From Aphodousia faecalis (GTDB taxonomy: Bacteria; Pseudomonadota; Gammaproteobacteria; Burkholderiales; Burkholderiaceae_F): a stretch of 29,547 nt of DNA. Below the pieces are notes generated by a model. The model saw nothing but the letters and a program-made list of their open reading frames with translations. It did no database searches and was not told where the DNA came from. Positions 15,262 through 22,957 of this stretch are shown piece after piece. The DNA is taken from the NCBI GenBank assembly GCA_018712705.1, contig DVGM01000028.1, positions 1-29,547 on the forward strand, written 5' to 3'. The position numbers were made by a program, and so were the translations under genes. Within the stretch, counting starts at the first letter, position 1; each line of letters starts with the position of its first letter.

Positions 15262-17316
15262 TTATGCCTCCAAATAGTTTTCGTATCCGCTAAACCAACG
15301 CTTCGCATGACGGTTGGCATTCTCAGGATCATCCTTTAGCCACTGGGTGGCAAAGTCCCTGGCTGACTCCAATAGAGACGAGTCGTGTTCCAAATCGGCA
15401 AAACGCAAAAGCGGAACGCCGGATTGTTTGGCTCCCAGAAATTCTCCGGGACCTCGAATTTCCAGGTCTCTGCGGGCAATTTCAAAGCCATCGTTGCTTT
15501 CTCTGATAACTTTTAGACGCTCTCGTCCGGTATCGGACAGTTCTCCGTAGAGTAACACACAAAAACTTTTCTGGGCACCCCGTCCGACCCGTCCCCTTAA
15601 TTGGTGAAGCTGAGCCAAGCCGAAACGTTCCGCATGTTCAATGACCATTAATGTGGCATTGGGTACATCAACTCCTACCTCAATAACAGTAGTAGCCACT
15701 AGTACGTCTAACTTGCCCTCTTTAAAGGACTGCATGATTTTTTGTTTGTCCTCTGCGGGCAGGGCGCCGTGGACCAGACCGACTCTAAGATTGGGCAGTT
15801 GAGTGGTGATTTCCTCGTATGTTTGAGTGGCGGCGGTTAAATCGATTTTTTCACTTTCTTCAATGAGCGGACAGACCCAATAGACTTGTCTGCCTTGCGC
15901 GACCTGCTGGTTAATCACCGACATGACTTCGTGCTTGCGATTAAGGCTGACTAATTTTGTAGTGATGGGTTGCCTACCGGCCGGTAATTCGTCAATAACG
16001 GAAACATCGAGATCGGCCAGATAGCTCATGGCCAATGTTCTGGGGATTGGCGTTGCAGATAGCATGAGCAGGTGCGGTAATCGGTTGTCCTTGGTTTGTC
16101 GGAGTGCTAAACGTTGTTGGACGCCGAAGCGATGCTGTTCATCAACGATGGCAAGCCCCAAGTTGGAAAATTGCACACTTTCTTGAATGAGGGCGTGTGT
16201 TCCGACTATCAGTTGAGCTTCTCCGGAGCGGATTGACTGAAGACTGTCATTTCGTTCTTTTGTTTTTTGTTTCCCGGCAAGCCAAACAATCTTAATGCCA
16301 AGTGGTGTTAACCATTGAGCAATTTTTTCAAAGTGTTGCTCGGCAAGAATTTCTGTCGGAGCCATTAATGCGGCTTGAAATCCCGCATCAATACAAAGTG
16401 TGGCAGCCAACGCTGCAATAACAGTTTTCCCGCTTCCGACATCCCCTTGAACCAATCGGTTCATGGGAACAATTTTTCCAAGATCCTTGCGAATTTCTTC
16501 AAACACTCTCGCTTGTGCTCGGGTGAGAGAAAAAGGTAGTTCTTCAAAAAGTTTATCCGTGACAGGATGTTGGTTGGGGGCTATTTGCGGAGCTCGATAA
16601 AGGGCTTTCAGTGTACGTGAATGCCGAAGAGCGATTTGTTGGGCGACCAACTCGTCAAATTTGAGTCGAAGCCATGCGGGATCCGTTCTTTCATCCAAAG
16701 CCGAAAGACTCGCTCCTACCGGCGGGTGGTGAATGTAGCGGAGAGCTTCAGCCAAGGGCGGCAGTTTTAGCTCTTTTAGTATTTCAAGAGGAATCAGGTC
16801 TTTAATTTCCACATCCAGCAGGGCACGGGAAATTCGCTTTCTGAGCCACGTCTGAGTGATACCCTCACCGGCCGGATAGACAGGCGTGAGTGTTGTTGGC
16901 AACGAAAGGCCGTTTAAAGCGTTGCGGATTTTTGGGTGAAGCATTTCTAACCCCAAAAAACTTTCGCGCACAGGGCCGTAAAGTCTGACCTTTTGTCCGA
17001 CCGCAAGCTGCTTGCATTGAGAGGGGTAAAAATGAAGCAGTCTAACGGTAACAGTTCCACTGCCGTCGGCGACAATAGCCTGAAGTTGCTCTCCGGAAGG
17101 GCGGCGGATTCGCGCGGATCGCACAACACTGCCTTCGCATTGTTGTGTTTGACCGGGTTCTAAGCGGCCAATCGGAGTAAGGCTGGTTTCGTCCTCGTAG
17201 CGAATTGGCAAATGCAAAACATAATCCCAGTCTTTGTTTAGACCGAGTCGAGCTAACCGTTCCGATAAAGGAGCGAGTTTTTCACCTTTTTTGCGAGGAT
17301 AAGACGCCAACGGCAT
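15262..17316 (-). CDS. recG: ATP-dependent DNA helicase RecG
   Basis: RecG is a superfamily 2 helicase that reverses stalled replication forks and moves branched DNA structures. The 684-residue product has an N-terminal wedge/OB domain (about residues 50-150). Helicase motifs follow: Walker A GDVGSGKTVIAAL, motif II VDEQHRFG, motif III LMLSATPIPRTLAM and motif VI QLRGRVGRGAQKSFC. The C-terminal IRGPGEFLGAKQSG is also typical. Length matches the family (about 690). An AAGGTA ribosome site lies before ATG 17316, 13 bases after the ridA stop. It sits in the middle of a ridA-recG-oxyR operon. Confidence 0.97.
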   Translation of the reverse strand: MPLASYPRKKGEKLAPLSERLARLGLNKDWDYVLHLPIRYEDETSLTPIGRLEPGQTQQCEGSVVRSARIRRPSGEQLQAIVADGSGTVTVRLLHFYPSQCKQLAVGQKVRLYGPVRESFLGLEMLHPKIRNALNGLSLPTTLTPVYPAGEGITQTWLRKRISRALLDVEIKDLIPLEILKELKLPPLAEALRYIHHPPVGASLSALDERTDPAWLRLKFDELVAQQIALRHSRTLKALYRAPQIAPNQHPVTDKLFEELPFSLTRAQARVFEEIRKDLGKIVPMNRLVQGDVGSGKTVIAALAATLCIDAGFQAALMAPTEILAEQHFEKIAQWLTPLGIKIVWLAGKQKTKERNDSLQSIRSGEAQLIVGTHALIQESVQFSNLGLAIVDEQHRFGVQQRLALRQTKDNRLPHLLMLSATPIPRTLAMSYLADLDVSVIDELPAGRQPITTKLVSLNRKHEVMSVINQQVAQGRQVYWVCPLIEESEKIDLTAATQTYEEITTQLPNLRVGLVHGALPAEDKQKIMQSFKEGKLDVLVATTVIEVGVDVPNATLMVIEHAERFGLAQLHQLRGRVGRGAQKSFCVLLYGELSDTGRERLKVIRESNDGFEIARRDLEIRGPGEFLGAKQSGVPLLRFADLEHDSSLLESARDFATQWLKDDPENANRHAKRWFSGYENYLEA

Positions 17317-17329
17317 GGCAGTACCTTAA

Positions 17330-17707
17330 TTAGATAAGGGCAATTGCTTCGACTTCAACCGCGCCGCCCTTAGGTAAGGCTGCGACAGCAAAACAGCTTC
17401 GGGCGGGGAATGGGGCGCTGCAATACTCTTGCATAACAGCGTTAACAGCGGGGAAGTTCGCCATGTCAGTTAAGAAAATGGTGATTTTCATAACGTTTTG
17501 CATAGAGCCGCCAGCAGCTTCAACGATTGCCTTGACATTTTCAAAGGCTTGACGGGCTTGAGCGGTAAAGTCTTGCGGTAATTCACCGGTTGCGGGATTA
17601 ATTCCCAATTGACCGGAGGTGAAAAGATTGGCAGCTCCTTTGGTTGCTTGAGAATAAGGACCAATGGCTGCGGGAGCTTTATCGGTGTGGATGATTTCGT
17701 GAGCCAT
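17330..17707 (-). CDS. ridA: 2-iminobutanoate/2-iminopropanoate deaminase RidA
   Basis: RidA hydrolyses reactive enamine/imine intermediates released by PLP enzymes, protecting other PLP enzymes from damage. The 125-residue product shows AIGPYSQATK and FTSGQLGINPATGEL. The PARSCFAVAALPKGGAVEVEAIA signature, read across its conserved core, contains the catalytic Arg103 (E. coli Arg105) and Cys105. Length is standard (about 128). A GGAGAG ribosome site precedes the ATG. It is the first gene of the ridA-recG-oxyR operon; a plausible promoter lies at 17762-17791. Confidence 0.96.
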   Translation of the reverse strand: MAHEIIHTDKAPAAIGPYSQATKGAANLFTSGQLGINPATGELPQDFTAQARQAFENVKAIVEAAGGSMQNVMKITIFLTDMANFPAVNAVMQEYCSAPFPARSCFAVAALPKGGAVEVEAIALI

Positions 17708-17761
17708 GACGCTCTCCTATTACTGGAAGTTAAAAATTAGTTTTTTGAAACAGCAACACTA

Positions 17762-17791
17762 ATTCTAACGTTTGAACGGACTGTTAAGTAA
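17762..17791 (-). promoter_or_regulatory. Putative promoter of ridA-recG-oxyR
   Basis: Read on the minus strand, TTACTT (17786-17791) and TAGAAT (17762-17767) are separated by 18 bases. The -10 hexamer is about 55 bases before the ridA ATG. Matches to the sigma-70 consensus are fair at both boxes. Confidence 0.4.
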
Positions 17792-18370
17792 GAAAAAAGG
17801 GTACTGTTTTTTGTCAAAAAATGAGTGGAATTTGACTTTGATCGTTATGCCTTTTCTACGTGTTTGAACAGTTTGGTGTAAACTTCGGGTTATTCCCAAT
17901 GGGTGTCTGACTTCAGGCTCTCTAAACTGCACGCCAATTCGGTAGTGTCAGACGTGAGTTTGTCGATGGCACGAATGGAGAAAGATATGTTTTGTCTTTA
18001 AGCATTTTCGTTTCGGGCTTCTTATGACGACCGAGACGTTCTGTCGTGCTTAAAGACTTGACCTATTTTTGAAACGGCTGGGTCCACAACGGATTCTGTT
18101 GCGAATTGACAACTTGCGGCAGACGGGCTTGGCAGAGTATTTGTCCGTGCTTGACACGTGAGAATACATCCCCTTCAAATGCGATAAGGAAGCTGCGAAA
18201 GTGGTTGCCTTAGGCAAGAGAGAATGAGCATTCTCTTGGGTTTCCCGAGGTGGGTGATTCGGTAACAGCGGTCGAGACGAACGAGGGGAACCTTTTTAAA
18301 AAGACCCCTGCCGGTAAGGGATGGTAATCCTTAACCGGTGGCCCTCTTGGATCAAGGAGACCAAGTAATT
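17792..18370 (+). promoter_or_regulatory. Long non-coding, structured leader of frdA
   Basis: No protein gene is visible between the ridA promoter and the frdA start. It holds several inverted repeats. GTCTGAC/GTCAGAC lies at 17905-17911 and 17947-17953. A nested stem pairs GTCTTTAAGCA (17994-18004) with TGCTTAAAGAC (18047-18057), enclosing CGTTTCGG/CCGAGACG. Further hairpins are TTGCC/GGCAA (18205-18217), AGAGAATG/CATTCTCT (18219-18236), AGGGG/CCCCT with an inner CTTTTT/AAAAAG (18284-18309), and CCGGTAAGG/CCTTAACCGG (18311-18338). The last ends about 17 bases before the frdA ribosome site. TTGACA hexamers occur at 18106 and 18151 but without a good -10 box. None of the stems has a terminator T-tract. 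Function is inference: a structured 5' UTR or a separate small RNA. Confidence 0.5.
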
Positions 18371-20356
18371 ATGAAAATCATCTACACCGACGTGCTGGTG
18401 GTTGGTGCCGGCTTGGCTGGTTTGCGTATGGCAGTTGCTGCCAAGCGTCGCGGTCAGGACACCATCATCTTGTCGCTGGTGCCGCCCAAGCGCTCTCACT
18501 CGAAGGCCGCTCAAGGTGGTATGCAAGCTTCTTTGGGTAACGTGATTAAAGGTTTGGGCGATAACGAAGACGTCCACTTTGCCGATACAGTTAAGGGTTC
18601 CGACTGGGGCTGCGACCAAGATGTCGCCCGTCTTTTCGTGAACACCTCCCCGAAGGCTGTGCGTGAATTGGCTGCCTGGGGTGTGCCCTGGAGCCGTATC
18701 ACCCCGGGTGATCGTCAAGTGATCATCAACGGTGAACGCGTAACGATTACCGAACGTAAAGAAGCCGCTGGCCTCATCGGTCAACGTGACTTCGGCGGTA
18801 CGAAGAAATGGCGTACTTGCTTCGTGTCTGACGGCACGGGCCATGCTATGTTGAACGCCGTGAGCGACCGCGTGATCGCTGAACACATCCCGGTTGTGGA
18901 ACGTGTTGAAGCTATCGCTTTGATTCATGATGGCAAGCGCTGCTACGGTGCTGTTGTTCGTGATTTGATCACGGGCGAATTGATGGCTTATGTTTCTAAG
19001 GCTACGGCTATCGCCGCTGGCGGTGCCGGTCGTCTGTTCCGCGTGACCACGAACGCCGTGATCTGCGAAGGTACGGGCCACTCTTTGGCTTTGGAAACGG
19101 GTGTTGCCACGTTGGGTAACATGGAAGCTGTTCAGTTCCACCCGACCGGTATTTTCCCGGCTGGTATTTTGGTGACGGAAGGTTGCCGTGGTGACGGTGG
19201 CTTGTTGCGTGACGTTGATGGTCACCGCTTCATGCCCGATGTGGAACCTGAAAAGAAAGAATTGGCTTCCCGTGACGTGGTGAGCCGTCGTATGGAAGAA
19301 CGTATCGCTCAAGGTAAGGGTGTGAAGAGCCGCTTCGGTGAACACATCTGGTTGGACATCACCTTGTTGGGCGAACATCACATTAAGCACAACCTCCGTG
19401 AAGTGTATGAAATCTGCCACTACTTCTTGGGTGTTGACCCGGTGAAGGAATGGATCCCTGTGCGTCCTGCTCAGCACTACACGATGGGCGGTATCCGCAC
19501 GAACTACACGGGTGAAAGCCGTCAATTGAAGGGCTTGTTCGCCGCTGGCGAATGCGCCTGCTGGGATATGCACGGTTTCAACCGCTTGGGTGGTAACTCT
19601 GTGGCTGAAACGGTTGTGGCTGGTATGTTGGTTGGCGAATACATCGCTGACTTCTGCGAAAAGCCTGAAAACGTTATCGATATCCCGACGTCTATCGTCT
19701 ATGACTTCATCAAGCGTGAACAAGCTAAGCTTGATCGCTTCTGCGATGGTCATGGTTCCGAAGACCCGGCCAAGTTGCGTGCTCGCATGCAAGATATCAT
19801 GACTTCCAAGATCGGTATTTTCCGTCGCGGCGCCGATATGGAAAGCGCTATCAGCGAATTGGAAGACTTGTACAAGCGTTCTTTCAACGTGTCCTGCAAA
19901 CCGCATCTCGGTGCCAACACCGAATTGACGTATGCTTATCGTACGCAAAAAATGTTGCGCTTGGCATTGACGATTGCTTGCGGCGCTTCTGCTCGTACGG
20001 AATCTCGTGGTGCTCACTTCCGTGAAGACTACCCGGTTCGTGACGACAGCAAGTGGCTCAAGCGCACGTTGGCTGCTTGGAAGGACGAAAACGACACGTT
20101 GCCGACGCTCTCTTACGAAGATCTCGACGTCAACAAGATGGAATTGCCTCCGGGTTGGCGTGGCTACGGTGCCAAGAACTACATCGATCACCCGGATACG
20201 GCCAAGCGTCAAGCTGAAGTCGATGAAATCCGCGCTAAGATGGAAGCCGAAGGCGCCGATCGTTTCGCTATTCAAAACGCTTTGATGCCGTACGCTCACC
20301 TCTTGCCGAAGCGCTTGCAAGGTAAGAATGAACGTATTGATGAACCTTTGGCCTAA
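18371..20356 (+). CDS. frdA: Fumarate reductase flavoprotein subunit FrdA (Wolinella type)
   Basis: FrdA carries covalent FAD and reduces fumarate to succinate as the end step of anaerobic respiration. The 661-residue product closely resembles the epsilonproteobacterial FrdA (656 residues) rather than E. coli FrdA (602). Key residues fall at the Wolinella numbers: FAD-linking His43 in RSHSKAAQGG, His257 in EAVQFHPTG, Arg301, His369 in AQHYTMGGIR and Arg405 in HGFNRLGGNS. The dinucleotide motif is VVGAGLAGL (10-18). A GTG at 18338 is in frame, but ATG 18371 with AAGGAG upstream gives the proper start. frdB follows 14 bases later. No frdC anchor gene precedes it. TTA, CTA and TCA codons are absent almost throughout, a sign of high expression. 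Confidence 0.95.
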   Translation: MKIIYTDVLVVGAGLAGLRMAVAAKRRGQDTIILSLVPPKRSHSKAAQGGMQASLGNVIKGLGDNEDVHFADTVKGSDWGCDQDVARLFVNTSPKAVRELAAWGVPWSRITPGDRQVIINGERVTITERKEAAGLIGQRDFGGTKKWRTCFVSDGTGHAMLNAVSDRVIAEHIPVVERVEAIALIHDGKRCYGAVVRDLITGELMAYVSKATAIAAGGAGRLFRVTTNAVICEGTGHSLALETGVATLGNMEAVQFHPTGIFPAGILVTEGCRGDGGLLRDVDGHRFMPDVEPEKKELASRDVVSRRMEERIAQGKGVKSRFGEHIWLDITLLGEHHIKHNLREVYEICHYFLGVDPVKEWIPVRPAQHYTMGGIRTNYTGESRQLKGLFAAGECACWDMHGFNRLGGNSVAETVVAGMLVGEYIADFCEKPENVIDIPTSIVYDFIKREQAKLDRFCDGHGSEDPAKLRARMQDIMTSKIGIFRRGADMESAISELEDLYKRSFNVSCKPHLGANTELTYAYRTQKMLRLALTIACGASARTESRGAHFREDYPVRDDSKWLKRTLAAWKDENDTLPTLSYEDLDVNKMELPPGWRGYGAKNYIDHPDTAKRQAEVDEIRAKMEAEGADRFAIQNALMPYAHLLPKRLQGKNERIDEPLA

Positions 20357-20370
20357 GGAGCTGACGAAAA

Positions 20371-21177
20371 ATGAGTGAAAACAATACCCAAAAGCAACAT
20401 CGTCTGCTCAAGATCAGCATCTTGCGTTACAACCCTGCTGATCCGGCTAGCGTGCCTCACATGCAGACGTTCGAATTGGAAGAATCCGATTCGATGACCT
20501 TGTTCATCGCTTTGAATGAAATTCGCGATAAGCAAGATCCTTCTTTGCAATTTGACTTCGTGTGCCGTGCCGGTATTTGCGGTTCTTGCGCCATGATGAT
20601 CAACGGTAAGCCTGGCTTGGCCTGCCGTACGTTGACCCGCGACTTGCCGACGGAATTCACGTTGGCTCCGTTGCCGGCCTTCGAATTGATCGGTGACTTG
20701 TCCGTTAACACCGGTAAGTGGATGCGCAACATGAGCGAACGCATGGAAACATGGGTTCACTTGAAGGAAGAAGAAGTCGATATCTGCCGCAAGGAAGAAC
20801 CGATGGATCCGCAATTGGCCGAAGATATTTACCTCTTGGACCGTTGCGTGGAATGCGGTTGCTGTATCGCTGGTTGCGGTACGGTTCGTATGCGCCCGGA
20901 CTTCGCCGGCGGCGTCGCAATCAACAAGATTGCTCGCTTCCGTTTGGACCCGCGTGACCACCGTAACGACGCCGACTACTATGAAGTGATCGGTGACGAT
21001 AGCGGCGTGTTCGGTTGCATGTCTTTGTTGGCTTGCCACGACTTCTGCCCGAAGCAATTGCCGTTGAAGACGCAAATCGCTTTCATCCGTCGTAAGATGG
21101 CTGAACAAGGTATCCGCGGCTACGATAAGGTTTTGCCGACCCCGAAGAAGGCTATTCCTATCAAGGTCGTGAAGTAA
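20371..21177 (+). CDS. frdB: Fumarate reductase iron-sulfur subunit FrdB
   Basis: FrdB passes electrons from the quinol side to the flavin in FrdA through three iron-sulfur clusters. The 268-residue product has a plant-type [2Fe-2S] site with Cys65, Cys70, Cys73 and Cys85. The CVECGCCIAGCG motif (159-170) and CMSLLACHDFCPK (216-228) bind the [4Fe-4S] and [3Fe-4S] clusters. It matches Wolinella FrdB along its length but carries about 20 extra residues at the C-terminus, ending in KKAIPIKVVK. An AAGGAG ribosome site precedes ATG 20371. No membrane-anchor gene follows; the next gene is aspA, 197 bases away. Codon use is as biased as in frdA. Confidence 0.95.
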   Translation: MSENNTQKQHRLLKISILRYNPADPASVPHMQTFELEESDSMTLFIALNEIRDKQDPSLQFDFVCRAGICGSCAMMINGKPGLACRTLTRDLPTEFTLAPLPAFELIGDLSVNTGKWMRNMSERMETWVHLKEEEVDICRKEEPMDPQLAEDIYLLDRCVECGCCIAGCGTVRMRPDFAGGVAINKIARFRLDPRDHRNDADYYEVIGDDSGVFGCMSLLACHDFCPKQLPLKTQIAFIRRKMAEQGIRGYDKVLPTPKKAIPIKVVK

Positions 21178-21196
21178 TTCTCAGAACCGGAGAGAA

Positions 21197-21309
21197 GGTG
21201 TGAAGGATCAGAAATGGTGCTTCACACCGACTTAAAGGTTTTGAAACCCTACGAGAGGTCAATGGACCGACGATGCTCGAAACCGGAGTCATCGATTGAC
21301 GTCGCGTAG
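21197..21309 (+). promoter_or_regulatory. Structured RNA element between frdB and aspA
   Basis: The first hairpin is a perfect 9-bp stem GGTGTGAAG/CTTCACACC (21197-21205 and 21220-21228). The second is a three-part nested stem. CTACG (21249-21253) pairs with CGTAG (21305-21309), GTCAAT (21258-21263) with ATTGAC (21295-21300), and CGATG (21271-21275) with CATCG (21290-21294). Neither is followed by a T-tract, so they are not ordinary terminators. The aspA ribosome site lies 50 bases beyond. They may be RNA stability or processing elements or a regulatory leader. Confidence 0.5.
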
Positions 21310-21374
21310 TTTATAAAACGGAGACGCCTCAAAAGACGCCTTCTTAATATGATTTAACGAGGAGCAAAAAAAAC

Positions 21375-22775
21375 ATGTCTCGTATTGAATATGACTTCCT
21401 TGGTGGCAAGGAAATTCCTGATGATTGCTACTATGGTGTGCAAACCCTTCGTGGCAAGGAAAACTTCCATGTGACGGAAATGTCCATGGCTCAAGAACCG
21501 TTCTTCATCATCGCTTTCGCTTATGTGAAGAAGGCTGCCGCCATGGCCAACAAGGAACTCGGTACGATCCCGGCCAACGTCGCTGACGCTTTGATCTGGG
21601 CTTGCGACCAATTGATCGCTGGCAAATACCATGATCAATTCGTGACCGACTGGGTCCAAGGTGGTGCCGGTACGTCCACGAACATGAACTGCAATGAAGT
21701 CATCTGCAACTTGGCCGCTGAAAAGTTGGGTTCCAAGAAGGGTGACTACGCTTTGGTTTCTCCGAACGACCATGCTAACTTCGGTCAATCCACCAACGAC
21801 ACGTATCCGACCGCTTTCCACGTTGCCTTGTTGCTCCGCAGCAATGTGATGTTGAAGGCTGTTGAAGACCTCGTCGCTTCCTTCTACAAGAAGGCTGACG
21901 AATTCAAGACCGTTTTGAAGATGGGTCGTACGCACTTGCAAGACGCTGTGCCGATGACCTTGGGTCAAGAATTCCACGGCTGGGGCTTCACGATCGCCGA
22001 CGAAATCAAGACGATTAAGGATGCTCAAGAACATCTTTATGTCGTGAACCTCGGTGGTACGGCTATTGGTACGACCGTGACGGCTCACCCGGATTATCCG
22101 GCCTTGGCTGTCAAGTACTTGGCTGAATTGACTGGCTTGCCGATGCGCAACAGTGAAGACTTGATCGCCGCTACCTCTGACTGTGGTGGTTACGTCGCCA
22201 TCTCTAGCGCTATGAAGAGCTTGGCCGTTAAGTTGACGAAGGTTTGCAACGACTTGCGCTTGTTGGCTTCTGGTCCGCGTTGCGGCTTCCAAGAAGTGAA
22301 CCTCCCGCAAATGCAACCTGGTTCTTCCATCATGCCGGGTAAGGTCAACCCTGTTGAATTGGAAGCCATGAACCAAGCAAGCTTTATCGCTATCGGTTTG
22401 GACACCACGGTCATGTTGGCTGCCTCTGCTGGCCAACTCGAATTGAACGTGATGGAACCCCCGATCACGTGGGCTTTGTTCTTCGGTATGAAGGTCATGA
22501 CCAACGCCATGAACGGCATGCGTACGAAGTGCATTGACGGTATCACCGCCAACGTCGAACGCTGCAAGGACTTGGTGATGGGTTCCTTGGGCATTATCAC
22601 GATCTTGAAGCCGCACTTCGGTTACAAGACCTGCTCTGAAATCGCCCACGAAGGTTACCACACTGGTAAGACCTTGCATCAACTCATCGTTGAAGAACGT
22701 AAGTTGATGACCCAAGAAGAATGGGATAAGGTTTTCAATCTGCAAAACTTGATCGCTCCGAAGTTCGAAATGTAA
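21375..22775 (+). CDS. aspA: Aspartate ammonia-lyase AspA
   Basis: AspA splits aspartate into fumarate and ammonia. The 466-residue product belongs to the aspartase/fumarase superfamily. It shows GGAGTSTNMNCNEV, NDHANFGQSTNDTYPT, KMGRTHLQDAVPMTLGQEF, LIAATSDCGGYV and the flexible catalytic loop GSSIMPGKVNP at about residue 315. LKMGRTxLQDAVPMTLGQEF and the ENF/VNLG pattern favour aspartase over class II fumarase. A GAGGAG ribosome site precedes ATG 21375 at 10 bases. Neighbours make fumarate its product for FrdAB, with DcuA as the transporter; aspA-dcuA also pair in E. coli. TTA, CTA and TCA codons are almost absent. Confidence 0.94.
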   Translation: MSRIEYDFLGGKEIPDDCYYGVQTLRGKENFHVTEMSMAQEPFFIIAFAYVKKAAAMANKELGTIPANVADALIWACDQLIAGKYHDQFVTDWVQGGAGTSTNMNCNEVICNLAAEKLGSKKGDYALVSPNDHANFGQSTNDTYPTAFHVALLLRSNVMLKAVEDLVASFYKKADEFKTVLKMGRTHLQDAVPMTLGQEFHGWGFTIADEIKTIKDAQEHLYVVNLGGTAIGTTVTAHPDYPALAVKYLAELTGLPMRNSEDLIAATSDCGGYVAISSAMKSLAVKLTKVCNDLRLLASGPRCGFQEVNLPQMQPGSSIMPGKVNPVELEAMNQASFIAIGLDTTVMLAASAGQLELNVMEPPITWALFFGMKVMTNAMNGMRTKCIDGITANVERCKDLVMGSLGIITILKPHFGYKTCSEIAHEGYHTGKTLHQLIVEERKLMTQEEWDKVFNLQNLIAPKFEM

Positions 22776-22794
22776 TTTTTGAACCTAGGGAAAA

Positions 22795-22920
22795 CCTCGT
22801 ATCAAAATTTTTTGAGACGGGGTAAAGTTCTCACAGTAGCAAAGGCGGCGGAGAAATCCGCCGCCGATGCGAATGGGTTCTAGATCGGTCAAGGCTTAAA
22901 CCTTCTCTGTTCTAGGAGAA
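22795..22920 (+). promoter_or_regulatory. Structured spacer between aspA and dcuA
   Basis: Three hairpins are visible. CCTCGT-A-TCAAAA (22795-22807) pairs with TTTTGA-G-ACGGGG (22810-22822), with one mismatch. GGCGGCGGA (22844-22852) pairs perfectly with TCCGCCGCC (22857-22865) around a GAAA tetraloop. TTCTC/GAGAA spans 22903-22920. The GC-rich hairpin has no T-tract after it and so is not a terminator. It could protect an upstream or downstream RNA end after processing. GATAAT at 22928-22933 is a possible -10 box for dcuA. Confidence 0.5.
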
Positions 22921-22957
22921 TAAGAAAGATAATAACTACTCCGGTTTTGGGGGTAAT

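Noticed and set aside
17708..18370. A possible frdC (cytochrome b anchor) gene or its remnant upstream of frdA
   Set aside because: No plus-strand frame longer than about 60 codons exists there, and the space is shorter than a frdC gene (about 770 bases). I saw no run of hydrophobic codons suggesting a decayed copy.
18296..20320. A 674-codon antisense open frame opposite frdA, with similar ones at 20353-21108, 21354-22745 and 22970-23956
   Set aside because: All are exactly in phase with the real genes and arise because the sense strand lacks TTA, CTA and TCA codons. The translations look like low-complexity mirror sequence (rich in His, Arg, Thr, Val) with no recognisable domain.
18371..21177. 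Calling the pair succinate dehydrogenase sdhAB
   Set aside because: The length and the residue numbering follow the Wolinella fumarate reductase, and the neighbours aspA and dcuA are anaerobic. Reversible activity cannot be excluded from sequence.
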